Assembly: GCA_002839335.1 (NCBI GenBank)
Contig: PGXU01000029.1
Location: 1-33,369, forward strand
Origin: Spirochaetae bacterium HGW-Spirochaetae-4
Lineage (GTDB): Bacteria > Spirochaetota > Spirochaetia > Sphaerochaetales > Sphaerochaetaceae
Length of the DNA stretch: 33,369 nt
Direction of reading: 5' to 3'
Both the position numbers and the translations under genes were made by a program. Position 1 is the first letter of the stretch. Each line of letters starts with the position of its first letter. Below the pieces are notes generated by a model. That model did not search any database, had not been told where the DNA came from, and worked only from the letters and a program-made list of their open reading frames with translations. Shown piece by piece: positions 25,259 to 32,145 of this stretch.

Positions 25259-25915
25259 TTAACCGCGCTTCATGCGCATCAACTCGTCGCAACGTTCGGC
25301 ATCGAGCGCACTCGTGTCCCATCCGTTGCGTGTCGCGGCCAAGGATTCGGTTATGAACGTCATCTTCGCACTATTTTCCAATACCTCGATCAGGTCGAAG
25401 GCTTCTATGAGGGAGTTGCCGACAGTCAGGACCCCATGGTTTTCCATAAGCACCACATTGGATGATGCGAGACAGCTCGCGACCGAATCGGCGAGCGCCG
25501 GGGTGCCCATCCTGGCATAGGGGGCGAATGATGGTTCTTCAATGAGGAACCAGGATTCCGCCAGGAGTCTGGTGTTGATCGGCCGCTTCATGGCAGTGAA
25601 GGCCGAAGCGTAACAGGGATGCGCATGCACGACAGCCGAAATATCGGGTCGGGTGAGCAACGCCTGCCGATGCATCTCACTCTCGATGCTCAACGACAGG
25701 TGGGGAGTGAGGTTCTTCCCATCCATGTCCACAATGGCAATCAGATCGCCGGTCAGGTTGGCCTTGTCGAGTTTCGACGGGGTGATGCAGAAAAGGTCCC
25801 CGGTGAGGCGAAGACTGATATTCCCACCGCTGGTGGTGGTTAGGCGACAGGTGTAGAGACGGCTCATAAGGGCCGCCACCTGCATTCGTTCACTGGCAAA
25901 CCGTTCGATGTCCAT
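25259..25915 (-). CDS. Class II aldolase/adducin-family protein (fuculose-phosphate aldolase-like)
   Basis: A 218-residue Zn-dependent aldolase. Family residues are visible: TTSGGNISLR (phosphate-binding loop), TPSK, the catalytic Glu78 in SIESEMH, the Zn ligands His97 and His99 (VHAHP), and His160 (ENHG). Members cleave L-fuculose- or L-ribulose/rhamnulose-type phosphates; the exact substrate cannot be read from the sequence and no sugar kinase or isomerase is adjacent. The start is the ATG at 25915, with GAGGAGG 5 nt upstream. The long in-frame extension lies over proS and its promoter and is rejected. It is divergent from proS. Confidence 0.88.
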   Translation of the reverse strand: MDIERFASERMQVAALMSRLYTCRLTTTSGGNISLRLTGDLFCITPSKLDKANLTGDLIAIVDMDGKNLTPHLSLSIESEMHRQALLTRPDISAVVHAHPCYASAFTAMKRPINTRLLAESWFLIEEPSFAPYARMGTPALADSVASCLASSNVVLMENHGVLTVGNSLIEAFDLIEVLENSAKMTFITESLAATRNGWDTSALDAERCDELMRMKRG

Positions 25916-25970
25916 GAGTTCCTCCTCGTGCACTGTAGCGGTTTTCGCTGTGAAAGAGAAGAGCATACCG

Positions 25971-25999
25971 TTGAGCAGGCCAGTGCATTCTGGTACAAT
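25971..25999 (+). promoter_or_regulatory. Promoter of the proS transcript
   Basis: TTGAGC (25971-25976), a 17-bp spacer and TACAAT (25994-25999). Five nucleotides later comes the ATG of an 11-codon upstream ORF. Confidence 0.72.
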
Positions 26000-26004
26000 G
26001 CGCC

Positions 26005-26040
26005 ATGACGGACCACCGTCGATTAGGAGTTTCTGCATGA
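26005..26040 (+). CDS. Eleven-codon upstream ORF in the proS leader
   Basis: ATG at 26005 to TGA at 26038-26040 encodes MTDHRRLGVSA. It begins 5 nt after the -10, so it could be translated as a leaderless message. Its stop overlaps the proS start (ATGA), and the proS Shine-Dalgarno AGGAG lies inside it. It contains no proline codons, so classical attenuation by prolyl-tRNA shortage is not supported; coupling is the simpler idea. Confidence 0.5.
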   Translation: MTDHRRLGVSA

Positions 26041-27794
26041 GAATGTCACACGTCTTTTCCCGGACACTTCGTGAAGTCCCCGCTGGTGCGGAGAGTATGG
26101 GATATGGGTATTTGGTACGGGCCGGGTTCATCCAGCAACTGGGAGCCGGAATCTTCTCCTTGCTTCCCTTGGGATTGCGGTCGGTCAGGAAGATCGAGAC
26201 GATTATCCGCGAGGAAATGGATGGGATCGGTGGGCAGGAACTGTTGATGCCGGTGGTCAATCCAGCCGATATCTGGAAGGAGACGGGCAGATACTTCAGC
26301 ATCGACAAGGAGATGAGCCGCTTCCAGGACCGTGTCGGTCGGGATATGGTTCTAGCCATGACCCATGAGGAATGTGTCACCGATATCGCCCGCTTCGAGA
26401 TAGACTCCTACAAGCGCCTTCCCCAGTTGGTCTACCAGCTGCAGACGAAATGGCGCGACGATCCGCGACCCCGCGCGGGACTGATCCGCGTACGTGAATT
26501 CACCATGAAGGATTCCTACAGTTTCGACCGTGACCAAGCAGGATTGGAAAAGCAGTACCAGGCCCACTTTAGTGCCTATTTCAGGATATTCGACCGTTGC
26601 GCCCTACCGACTATCGCGGTCGGCTCCGATTCGGGCATGATGGGTGGCAAGGTCGCGCACGAATACATGTACCTCTCGCCTATCGGCGAGGATACGATCA
26701 TAACGTGTCCAAGTTGTGGCTATACGGCGAACCGGCAGGTCGCCGTCTTCAAGAAGGAACACAATTCCGGCGAGATGCTCCCGCTCGAGGAGAAGCTCAC
26801 CCCCAATTGCGCCTCGATCGAGGATTTGGCCAACTTCCTCTCCATCGACCAACGGAACACGGCGAAAGCCTTGTTCATGATGGGAACCTTTGTCGACAGT
26901 ACGACCGGGGAAGAGATGCAGAAGTTGATAGTCGGCGTAATCCGTGGGGACATGGAGGTCGAGGAGAACAAGTTGCAGAACGCGGCCAAAGCCAATGCGT
27001 TGCGCCCCGCCCATACCGATGAGATCAAGGCCGCGGGCATGGAGCCCGGATTCGGCAGCCCCATCGGGTGTGCACAGGATGTGATTGTGATCGTCGATGA
27101 TTCGGTCGCGAAATCCACCAATCTGGTCGCTGGTGCGAACAAGACCGATTACCACCTGTTGAACACCAATTTCGGCCGCGATTATACTGGTACGGTTGCC
27201 GACATCGCCTCGGCGGCGGCAGGGTATGCGTGCAGTGTCTGTTCGGCACCACTTCAGCAGAGCAAGGGAATCGAAGTGGGGAATATCTTCCAGTTGGGAA
27301 CGCGCTACTCGGAGTCGATGGGGTGCATGTACCAGGATGAGGACGGGACTCGCAAGCCGGTGATCATGGGTTCGTACGGTATCGGTGTGGGAAGGCTGCT
27401 GGCCTGTCTAGCCGAACAATACAACGACGAGTCCGGACTCAAGCTCCCCATTACAACCGCTCCCTACCAGGTCCACCTGGTATCGCTGGTCAAGGATGTC
27501 GAGATTGCCGAGAAGATCTATACCGATTTGACCGCCGCTGGGATAGAAGTCCTGTACGACGACCGCAAGGAATCGGCCGGAGTGAAGTTCGCGGACGCCG
27601 ACTTGATCGGTGTGCCGGTACGGATCACCTTGGGCAACCGCTCGTTGAAGGAAGGGAATGTCGAGGTGAAGCTGCGTGGCAGTTCGGAAGACGCCCAAGC
27701 CTTCCCGCTCGCCTCGCTGGTGGCGGATACCAAAGACCTGGTCGCTTCGTTGATGGCCGATATACGCTCGAACATGGTGCACCGGCAACTGTAG
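26037..27794 (+). CDS. proS: Prolyl-tRNA synthetase
   Basis: A 585-residue bacterial-type class II synthetase. Motif 2 is visible as RAGLIRVREFTMKDSYSF and motif 3 as GSYGIGVGRLLACLAEQ. The roughly 180-residue insertion between them contains the YbaK-like editing domain that clears Ala-tRNA-Pro (EEKLTPNCASIEDLANFL and the following region). The anticodon-binding domain ends the protein. The start is the ATG at 26037, with AGGAG 7 nt upstream, overlapping the stop of a short upstream ORF. The frame extends upstream to 25908 but that part lies before the transcription start. Confidence 0.95.
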   Translation: MRMSHVFSRTLREVPAGAESMGYGYLVRAGFIQQLGAGIFSLLPLGLRSVRKIETIIREEMDGIGGQELLMPVVNPADIWKETGRYFSIDKEMSRFQDRVGRDMVLAMTHEECVTDIARFEIDSYKRLPQLVYQLQTKWRDDPRPRAGLIRVREFTMKDSYSFDRDQAGLEKQYQAHFSAYFRIFDRCALPTIAVGSDSGMMGGKVAHEYMYLSPIGEDTIITCPSCGYTANRQVAVFKKEHNSGEMLPLEEKLTPNCASIEDLANFLSIDQRNTAKALFMMGTFVDSTTGEEMQKLIVGVIRGDMEVEENKLQNAAKANALRPAHTDEIKAAGMEPGFGSPIGCAQDVIVIVDDSVAKSTNLVAGANKTDYHLLNTNFGRDYTGTVADIASAAAGYACSVCSAPLQQSKGIEVGNIFQLGTRYSESMGCMYQDEDGTRKPVIMGSYGIGVGRLLACLAEQYNDESGLKLPITTAPYQVHLVSLVKDVEIAEKIYTDLTAAGIEVLYDDRKESAGVKFADADLIGVPVRITLGNRSLKEGNVEVKLRGSSEDAQAFPLASLVADTKDLVASLMADIRSNMVHRQL

Positions 27795-27808
27795 CCGGTG
27801 TTAGACCA

Positions 27809-28315
27809 CTAGTGCGCGCCGGCTTCCTTGAGAATCTTCACCACGTAGGTGCGGCGTGACATGCGGGCATAATCCAGTGCCGAACGGTCCTGGTAGTCGC
27901 GTGCATTGACGTCGCTACCGGCACGGATGAGCGCCGATATTACCTTGGTATCATTACCGCTGTTGACAGCCATTACCAGTGCGGTCTCGCCGAGGTAATT
28001 GACGTCGTGGATATCGGAACCGGCTTCTACCAACGCATCGATGATCTGGGGATTCGGATTGTGGTTCGCCGCCAATTGCAGCGCCGTCGACTTGTATTGC
28101 GGTTCGCGCTCGAAGACGTCCGCTCCGGCCTCGACCAACGCCCTGACGACCTTCGCACTCGAATTGAACAACGCCGCCCGCATGAGCGGGGTGAGCCCGA
28201 AGGAGTCGGTGCAATGGACATCCGCACCCTGACGAAGCAATTTGATCAATTCGCTCGCATCCTTCGCGCTGTCTGCTGCGGTCAGCAATTTTTCCTGGAG
28301 TTTCTCTTGATCCAT
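27809..28315 (-). CDS. Ankyrin-repeat protein
   Basis: A 168-residue protein made almost entirely of ankyrin repeats of about 33-36 residues: GLTPLMRAALFNSSAKVVRA, STALQLAANHNPNPQIIDA, GETALVMAVNSGNDTKVISA and DRSALDYARMSRRTYVVKI, preceded by a capping repeat ending LRQGADVHC. There is no signal peptide or membrane helix, so it is a cytoplasmic protein-interaction scaffold with unknown partner. The ATG at 28315 has GAGGAGG about 7 nt upstream; the longer reading from 28336 is less likely. It is convergent with proS and divergent from ada. Confidence 0.88.
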   Translation of the reverse strand: MDQEKLQEKLLTAADSAKDASELIKLLRQGADVHCTDSFGLTPLMRAALFNSSAKVVRALVEAGADVFEREPQYKSTALQLAANHNPNPQIIDALVEAGSDIHDVNYLGETALVMAVNSGNDTKVISALIRAGSDVNARDYQDRSALDYARMSRRTYVVKILKEAGAH

Positions 28316-28381
28316 GCAGTGGCCTCCTCGGTTCAACCTGAACCCGTCTTAAATATCACCAATAACAGCCCAATAGTAAAG

Positions 28382-28395
28382 GGGTAAGTTTACCC
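28382..28395 (+). promoter_or_regulatory. Palindrome between the ankyrin and ada genes
   Basis: GGGTAAGTTTACCC is a 6-2-6 perfect inverted repeat (GGGTAA / TTACCC). It lies 15 bp upstream of the ada -35 and upstream of the ankyrin gene, so it could regulate both. Its sequence partly resembles the predicted PspF sites, but no sigma-54 promoter is nearby. Confidence 0.5.
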
Positions 28396-28409
28396 ACATT
28401 CCAAATTTG

Positions 28410-28439
28410 TTGCCCCTGGAGCGCTTCCCATAGTACTAT
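28410..28439 (+). promoter_or_regulatory. ada promoter (leaderless type)
   Basis: TTGCCC (28410-28415), an 18-bp spacer and TACTAT (28434-28439), then 6 nt to the ATG at 28446. Confidence 0.65.
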
Positions 28440-28445
28440 GATGGT

Positions 28446-29531
28446 ATGATGACGAAAGAACTTATCAAACGTGTTCCCAAGGTGGAGCTGCACGACCACC
28501 TGGATGGCGGGTTGCGGCCACAGACCATTATCGAACTTGCCGACACCTATGGTGTTTCGATTCCAAGCCATGATCCCGAGGAATTGACGGCATGGTTCAC
28601 CCGTGGATGCGTTCAAAAGAGCCTTCCGCTCTACCTGGAGACGTTCGCGGTCACTGTTGCGGTCCTGCAGACACCCGAAGCCTTGCGCAGGGTCGCGATC
28701 GAAGCGATGGAGGACCTTTCCGCCGACCATGTCGTATATGCAGAGATTCGTTTCGCACCCATTCTCCATACGGAGAAAGGGATGAGCATGGACGAGGTGG
28801 TGGTTGCGGTGCTCGAAGGAATGGATGAGGGAAAACGAAGGACCGGCATGTCCTATGGGGTCATCCTCTGTTCCATGCGCAACCAGGATCCGGCACTGTC
28901 GCTCGAGGTGGCAAAACTTGCGGTCGCCTACCGTTCCCATGGGGTGGTGGGGTTCGACTTGGCCGGAGACGAAAGCGGGTATCCCCCCAAGAAGCACCTG
29001 GAGGCATTCCAATATATCCGCAACCAGAACTTCAATATCACTATCCATGCGGGGGAAGGTTTCGGCCTCGAATCGATCTGGCAGGCGATCCAAGTCTGCG
29101 GGGCGCATAGGATCGGACACGGAACCCGGTTGATCGACGATATGGCCATTTCGGGAACAAGAATCGAAAAGATGGGGTCACTTGCCCATTTTATCCAGGA
29201 TCGGCGGATCCCGATCGAGATGTGCCTGAGCAGCAATGTGGGAACCGGTGCGGCCCCCGATTTCGCCAGCCATCCCTTCCATACCTTCTTCCGTAATAAT
29301 TTCCGGGTCTTCCTGAGTGTCGACAACAGACTCATGAGCGATACGACACTATCGAAGGAGATGGAGATTGCGGTGGAGTACTACGGGTTGACCATCCGTG
29401 ATCTGGAGAAGCTTACGCTCAACGCCATGAAATCGGCATTCATCCACCACAACGAGAAGATCAAGATTATCTTCGATGTGATAAAGAAGGGCTACGCCGA
29501 GTTGCGCTCCGAATTGAACCTGACGGACTGA
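28446..29531 (+). CDS. add: Adenosine deaminase
   Basis: A 361-residue metal-dependent amidohydrolase converting adenosine (or a related aminopurine nucleoside) to inosine in purine salvage. Zn ligands and catalytic residues are in place: His16/His18 (LHDHLDG), His201 and Glu204 (HAGEG), His225 (HRIGHG) and Asp293 (SVDNRLMS). The second Asp of the usual TDDP is Asn294, a variant also common in actinobacterial enzymes, so it is probably active. The start follows a -10 box by only 6 nt with no Shine-Dalgarno site; the ATG 3 nt downstream is an alternative. It is convergent with the rhomboid gene, 13 bp apart. Confidence 0.92.
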   Translation: MMTKELIKRVPKVELHDHLDGGLRPQTIIELADTYGVSIPSHDPEELTAWFTRGCVQKSLPLYLETFAVTVAVLQTPEALRRVAIEAMEDLSADHVVYAEIRFAPILHTEKGMSMDEVVVAVLEGMDEGKRRTGMSYGVILCSMRNQDPALSLEVAKLAVAYRSHGVVGFDLAGDESGYPPKKHLEAFQYIRNQNFNITIHAGEGFGLESIWQAIQVCGAHRIGHGTRLIDDMAISGTRIEKMGSLAHFIQDRRIPIEMCLSSNVGTGAAPDFASHPFHTFFRNNFRVFLSVDNRLMSDTTLSKEMEIAVEYYGLTIRDLEKLTLNAMKSAFIHHNEKIKIIFDVIKKGYAELRSELNLTD

Positions 29532-29544
29532 CTTCCTGTGCTGG

Positions 29545-30177
29545 TCAGCGGTTCCTCCGCCACTCCTCGATGGGATTGAGTTTCAATCTGAACAGGAAGT
29601 ACAGGTACGCGAATCCGAACCCCGCCAAGTGGGTCAGGTGTGCCACGCCCCGGGTACTGCCGAATACCTGGTTGAACATTTCCAACAACGTATAGAGGAT
29701 TACCAGTATGGGCGCCCGCAAGGGGAATATGCCGAACACGAATACCCTCGCGTACGGATAGAGGACGGCAAAGGCGAACAGCACGGCATAGATCGCACCT
29801 GATGCGCCGACCAGAATCACATTGGTTCCCGCACTTACGTAGGATATCAGGGAGAATACACCCGATAGCGTGCCGGTGAGCAGGTAGAACAGCAGGAATT
29901 CCTTGCTGCCGATGCGACGTTCGACCTGTGTGCCGAACATGTACAATCCCAGCATATTGAAGAGGATGTGGGTGAAATCGGCATGGACGAACATATAGGT
30001 GAAGACTTGCCAGTACCAGTGGCGGTATACGATGTAGCTCGGCACCATGGCAAGGTATCCGTACGCCTGCGGCAAGACCATGGTGACGAGGAATACCACG
30101 ACGTTCGCAATGATCAATTTCAGCGCGACGTTGGTATAGGAATAGCGAAACTTTTTGTTCAACAATGTATTGGCCAT
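29545..30177 (-). CDS. Rhomboid-family intramembrane serine protease
   Basis: A 210-residue membrane protein with six predicted helices. The catalytic Ser126 is in the GASG motif (VGASGAIYA) and the catalytic His183 is in LTHLAGFGFAY; the conserved HILFNML (His70, Asn74) of helix 2 is present. Rhomboids cleave transmembrane segments of other proteins; the target is unknown. The ATG at 30177 lies 6 nt after TATGTT, so the mRNA is probably leaderless. The upstream reading from 30270 would precede the transcription start. Its promoter is divergent from the sigma-54 transcript at 30395. Confidence 0.92.
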   Translation of the reverse strand: MANTLLNKKFRYSYTNVALKLIIANVVVFLVTMVLPQAYGYLAMVPSYIVYRHWYWQVFTYMFVHADFTHILFNMLGLYMFGTQVERRIGSKEFLLFYLLTGTLSGVFSLISYVSAGTNVILVGASGAIYAVLFAFAVLYPYARVFVFGIFPLRAPILVILYTLLEMFNQVFGSTRGVAHLTHLAGFGFAYLYFLFRLKLNPIEEWRRNR

Positions 30178-30183
30178 AGCAGA

Positions 30184-30212
30184 AACATAGCTATCGGCGA
30201 ACGATTCGTCAA
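30184..30212 (-). promoter_or_regulatory. Rhomboid gene promoter (leaderless type)
   Basis: On the minus strand TTGACG (30212-30207), a 17-bp spacer and TATGTT (30189-30184), followed by 6 nt and the ATG. Confidence 0.7.
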
Positions 30213-30331
30213 TTGTGCATATGTTGCGCGTGGAGATTACGCTGTAACATTTTTTCACACCATCTCGCACTTCCCCTGACCCTAAAATTCAACCAGATGT
30301 CATGCTTTTACATCGAAATACCAATAAAATA

Positions 30332-30344
30332 GGGCAATTTCACG
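30332..30344 (+). promoter_or_regulatory. Predicted PspF-type site near the third sigma-54 promoter
   Basis: GGGCAATTTCACG continues into AATAT and matches the pspF/pspA2 site at 16 of 18 positions. Its centre lies 57 bp upstream of the inferred start, closer than the 143 bp at the psp operons. Confidence 0.55.
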
Positions 30345-30367
30345 AATATTAGGCACTTTTCACAAAG

Positions 30368-30384
30368 TTGGCACGGACAATGCA
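30368..30384 (+). promoter_or_regulatory. Sigma-54 promoter of a short non-coding transcript
   Basis: TTGGCACG-N4-ATGCA has GG at 30370-30371 and GC at 30382-30383 with exactly 10 nt between. The inferred start is near 30395. No ORF with a ribosome-binding site follows before the terminator at 30441-30501. Confidence 0.85.
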
Positions 30385-30394
30385 TATAGATTTG

Positions 30395-30501
30395 TACAGA
30401 GCAACAGTTTTTTCATACCTCCTTTAGTGTGATTTTCCTTGGAGGCCAGCGGAATTCTCTCCCCACCCCAACAACCCTCCCGCTGGCCTCCTCCCTTTTT
30501 T
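30395..30501 (+). ncRNA. Candidate sigma-54-dependent small RNA (or rlmE leader)
   Basis: The 371-bp gene-free stretch between the rhomboid and rlmE genes holds a sigma-54 promoter and, about 50-105 nt after its start site, an intrinsic terminator. The predicted RNA is about 107 nt. It has an unstructured 5' part containing ACCTCCTTT (30418-30426), identical to the anti-Shine-Dalgarno core of 16S rRNA, and a terminator hairpin with a C-rich 27-nt loop (CCCCACCCC). CU-rich single-stranded regions of this kind commonly pair with ribosome-binding sites. The CCTCC (30419-30423) could also pair with GGAGG at 30441-30445, competing with the terminator, so an attenuator ahead of rlmE is the alternative. 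Confidence 0.6.
30441..30501 (+). terminator. Terminator of the sigma-54 short transcript
   Basis: GGAGGCCAGCGG (30441-30452) pairs perfectly with CCGCTGGCCTCC (30480-30491) across a 27-nt loop, followed by TCCC and six T residues. The long loop and the 4-nt gap before the T-run are unusual. Confidence 0.75.
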
Positions 30502-30512
30502 CCCCTCCCCGG

Positions 30513-30541
30513 TTACCACATCAACCAATTCATGATAGAAT
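30513..30541 (+). promoter_or_regulatory. rlmE promoter (leaderless type)
   Basis: TTACCA (30513-30518), a 17-bp spacer and TAGAAT (30536-30541), then 7 nt to the rlmE ATG. It lies just after the terminator of the sigma-54 transcript. Confidence 0.65.
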
Positions 30542-30548
30542 TCCACCC

Positions 30549-31181
30549 ATGGCGAAAAGCAGACGTGATACAGCCGATTCATATACGCTCCGAGCACGCA
30601 AAGAGGGCTATCCTGCCCGTTCCGTGTACAAATTGGAAGAGATCCAGAAGAACCACGCATTGGTCCGTCCCGGCAACACGGTCCTCGATGTCGGGGCCGC
30701 TCCAGGTAGTTGGACACTCTATACGCACAGGGAGCTTATCAAAGGTAATGGAACCATCGTGGCGGTAGATCTCAATCCCTTGGGATTGCACCCGGTTCCA
30801 CCGACGGTAATCAGCTATATAGGGGATGCCTTCAGTGCCGAAATCAGGGAAAAATTGGTGTCGCACGGGCCCTACGATGCCATAATCAGCGACGCCGCCC
30901 CCATGACGACCGGCAACCGTTCGGTCGATACTTCCCGCAGCGAGTGGTTGGCGGAGAGCGTGTTGGCGTTGGCTGAGGAACACCTGAAGGTGCATGGGAA
31001 CCTGGTCATCAAGATATTCCAGGGCGGAGGAGAAATCGAGATCCTCAAGCGGATGCGCCAATTGTTCGTCAAGGCAAAACCATTCAAACCAAAAGCAAGC
31101 CGATCCGACTCCTTCGAGATTTTCCTCGTCGGGTTGAACCGGCTTCCATCAAAACCAGTCAGCTCTTCAGAGCCTCTTTGA
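30549..31181 (+). CDS. rlmE: 23S rRNA (uridine(2552)-2'-O)-methyltransferase
   Basis: RlmE (FtsJ/RrmJ) methylates U2552 in the ribosomal A-loop late in 50S assembly. The 210-residue protein has the SAM motif VLDVGAAPGSWT and the full catalytic tetrad Lys28, Asp115 (SDAAP), Lys155 (VIKIF) and Glu190 (SFEIF), matching E. coli Lys38/Asp124/Lys164/Glu199. The start ATG at 30549 follows a -10 box by 7 nt with no Shine-Dalgarno site; the in-frame extension to 30429 would run through a terminator. The 3' end overlaps mscS by 23 bp, tail to tail. Confidence 0.94.
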   Translation: MAKSRRDTADSYTLRARKEGYPARSVYKLEEIQKNHALVRPGNTVLDVGAAPGSWTLYTHRELIKGNGTIVAVDLNPLGLHPVPPTVISYIGDAFSAEIREKLVSHGPYDAIISDAAPMTTGNRSVDTSRSEWLAESVLALAEEHLKVHGNLVIKIFQGGGEIEILKRMRQLFVKAKPFKPKASRSDSFEIFLVGLNRLPSKPVSSSEPL

Positions 31182-32052
31182 CAGGTACTGTAGCATCCAA
31201 CCCTGGAACTGGAACGTTTTCGGGCATATGGACATCGACCTGGGGGAATGGGATTTCGACCTGTGCGGCACGGAACTTCTCCAGTACTTCCTGCTGGAAC
31301 CGGAAATAGACGGTCCAATAGTCGGCAGGCTTAGTCCAGGGACGGACCACAAGATCGACCGACGAATCGTTCAGCTTGTTGACTTCGATCACCGGTGCAG
31401 GTTGCCGTAGGACCTCGGGATAGCTGTTGATGATATCCCACAAAATTTCCTTCGCCTTTCCCACATCGCTGTCATAGGCAATCGAGACTCCCATCTCGAC
31501 ACGGCGGGTATCCGTATAGGAGTAGTTCACAATCGCTTGGCCCCAAATGAGTTTGTTGGCCATGATCACCCGCTTGTTGTCGGGGGTGGCCAAGGTGACA
31601 CTCATCATGTCCATGTCCCGGACCGTCCCGTTCATCGAGCCGACTTCGACATAATCCCCGATCCTGAAGGGAGCGTTGAGCACGATCATGACTCCGGCAA
31701 GCAGATTGCCGATGGTTTCCTGGAAGGCGAATCCCAGAATGAAACCGGTCACACCCAATCCGGCAAGGATAGGAGCAGGATTGACGCCCATCTGGGTCAG
31801 GACAATCAGAAGTACAAAGGTCCAACCGATCACCGACACGATTTTCAACAGGAACTTTGCCATGAGTTCGTTGATCTTCCTGCTCTTCGAGAACACTCTG
31901 CCCATCAACTTTCGAAGGACTACGATCAATATCTTTCCCACGATCAGAATCAACAGTATGCCCACAACACTGAAAAGCAGGCTCACGGATTCCTCGTTGA
32001 ACCAAAGTTGCATCGATTCCCATAATGAGCGTATTTCCATCTGTGCGTCCAT
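31159..32052 (-). CDS. Small-conductance mechanosensitive channel (MscS family)
   Basis: A 297-residue inner-membrane channel that opens under membrane tension to release solutes during hypo-osmotic shock. Three N-terminal hydrophobic segments are followed by the pore helix region GLGVTGFILGFAFQETIGNL and the beta domain (FRIGDYVEVGSMNGTVRDMD), then the C-terminal alpha/beta domain. The start is the ATG at 32052, with GGAGG 5 nt upstream; an in-frame TTG at 32064 overlaps that Shine-Dalgarno site and is rejected. The gene overlaps rlmE at its 3' end. Confidence 0.93.
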   Translation of the reverse strand: MDAQMEIRSLWESMQLWFNEESVSLLFSVVGILLILIVGKILIVVLRKLMGRVFSKSRKINELMAKFLLKIVSVIGWTFVLLIVLTQMGVNPAPILAGLGVTGFILGFAFQETIGNLLAGVMIVLNAPFRIGDYVEVGSMNGTVRDMDMMSVTLATPDNKRVIMANKLIWGQAIVNYSYTDTRRVEMGVSIAYDSDVGKAKEILWDIINSYPEVLRQPAPVIEVNKLNDSSVDLVVRPWTKPADYWTVYFRFQQEVLEKFRAAQVEIPFPQVDVHMPENVPVPGLDATVPVKEALKS

Positions 32053-32145
32053 TCTTTCCTCCAAATTATTGCACTGTGTTCACTTTTCTTATCATACGAC
32101 CTATCGCATACCGATGCAACCGGACCCTTCACAGGGAACCGGCTA

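Noticed and set aside
25916-26380. N-terminal extension of the class II aldolase
   Set aside because: It runs antisense over proS and its promoter, while the ATG at 25915 has a strong GAGGAGG and gives a normal family length.
27787-27826. AGCCGG/CCGGCT inverted repeat between proS and the ankyrin gene
   Set aside because: Only six pairs over a long loop, without a T-run; not a convincing terminator.
32085-32145. Hairpin CCGG-CCCT/AGGG-CCGG downstream of fic as a terminator
   Set aside because: The stem is interrupted and no T-run follows on either strand.
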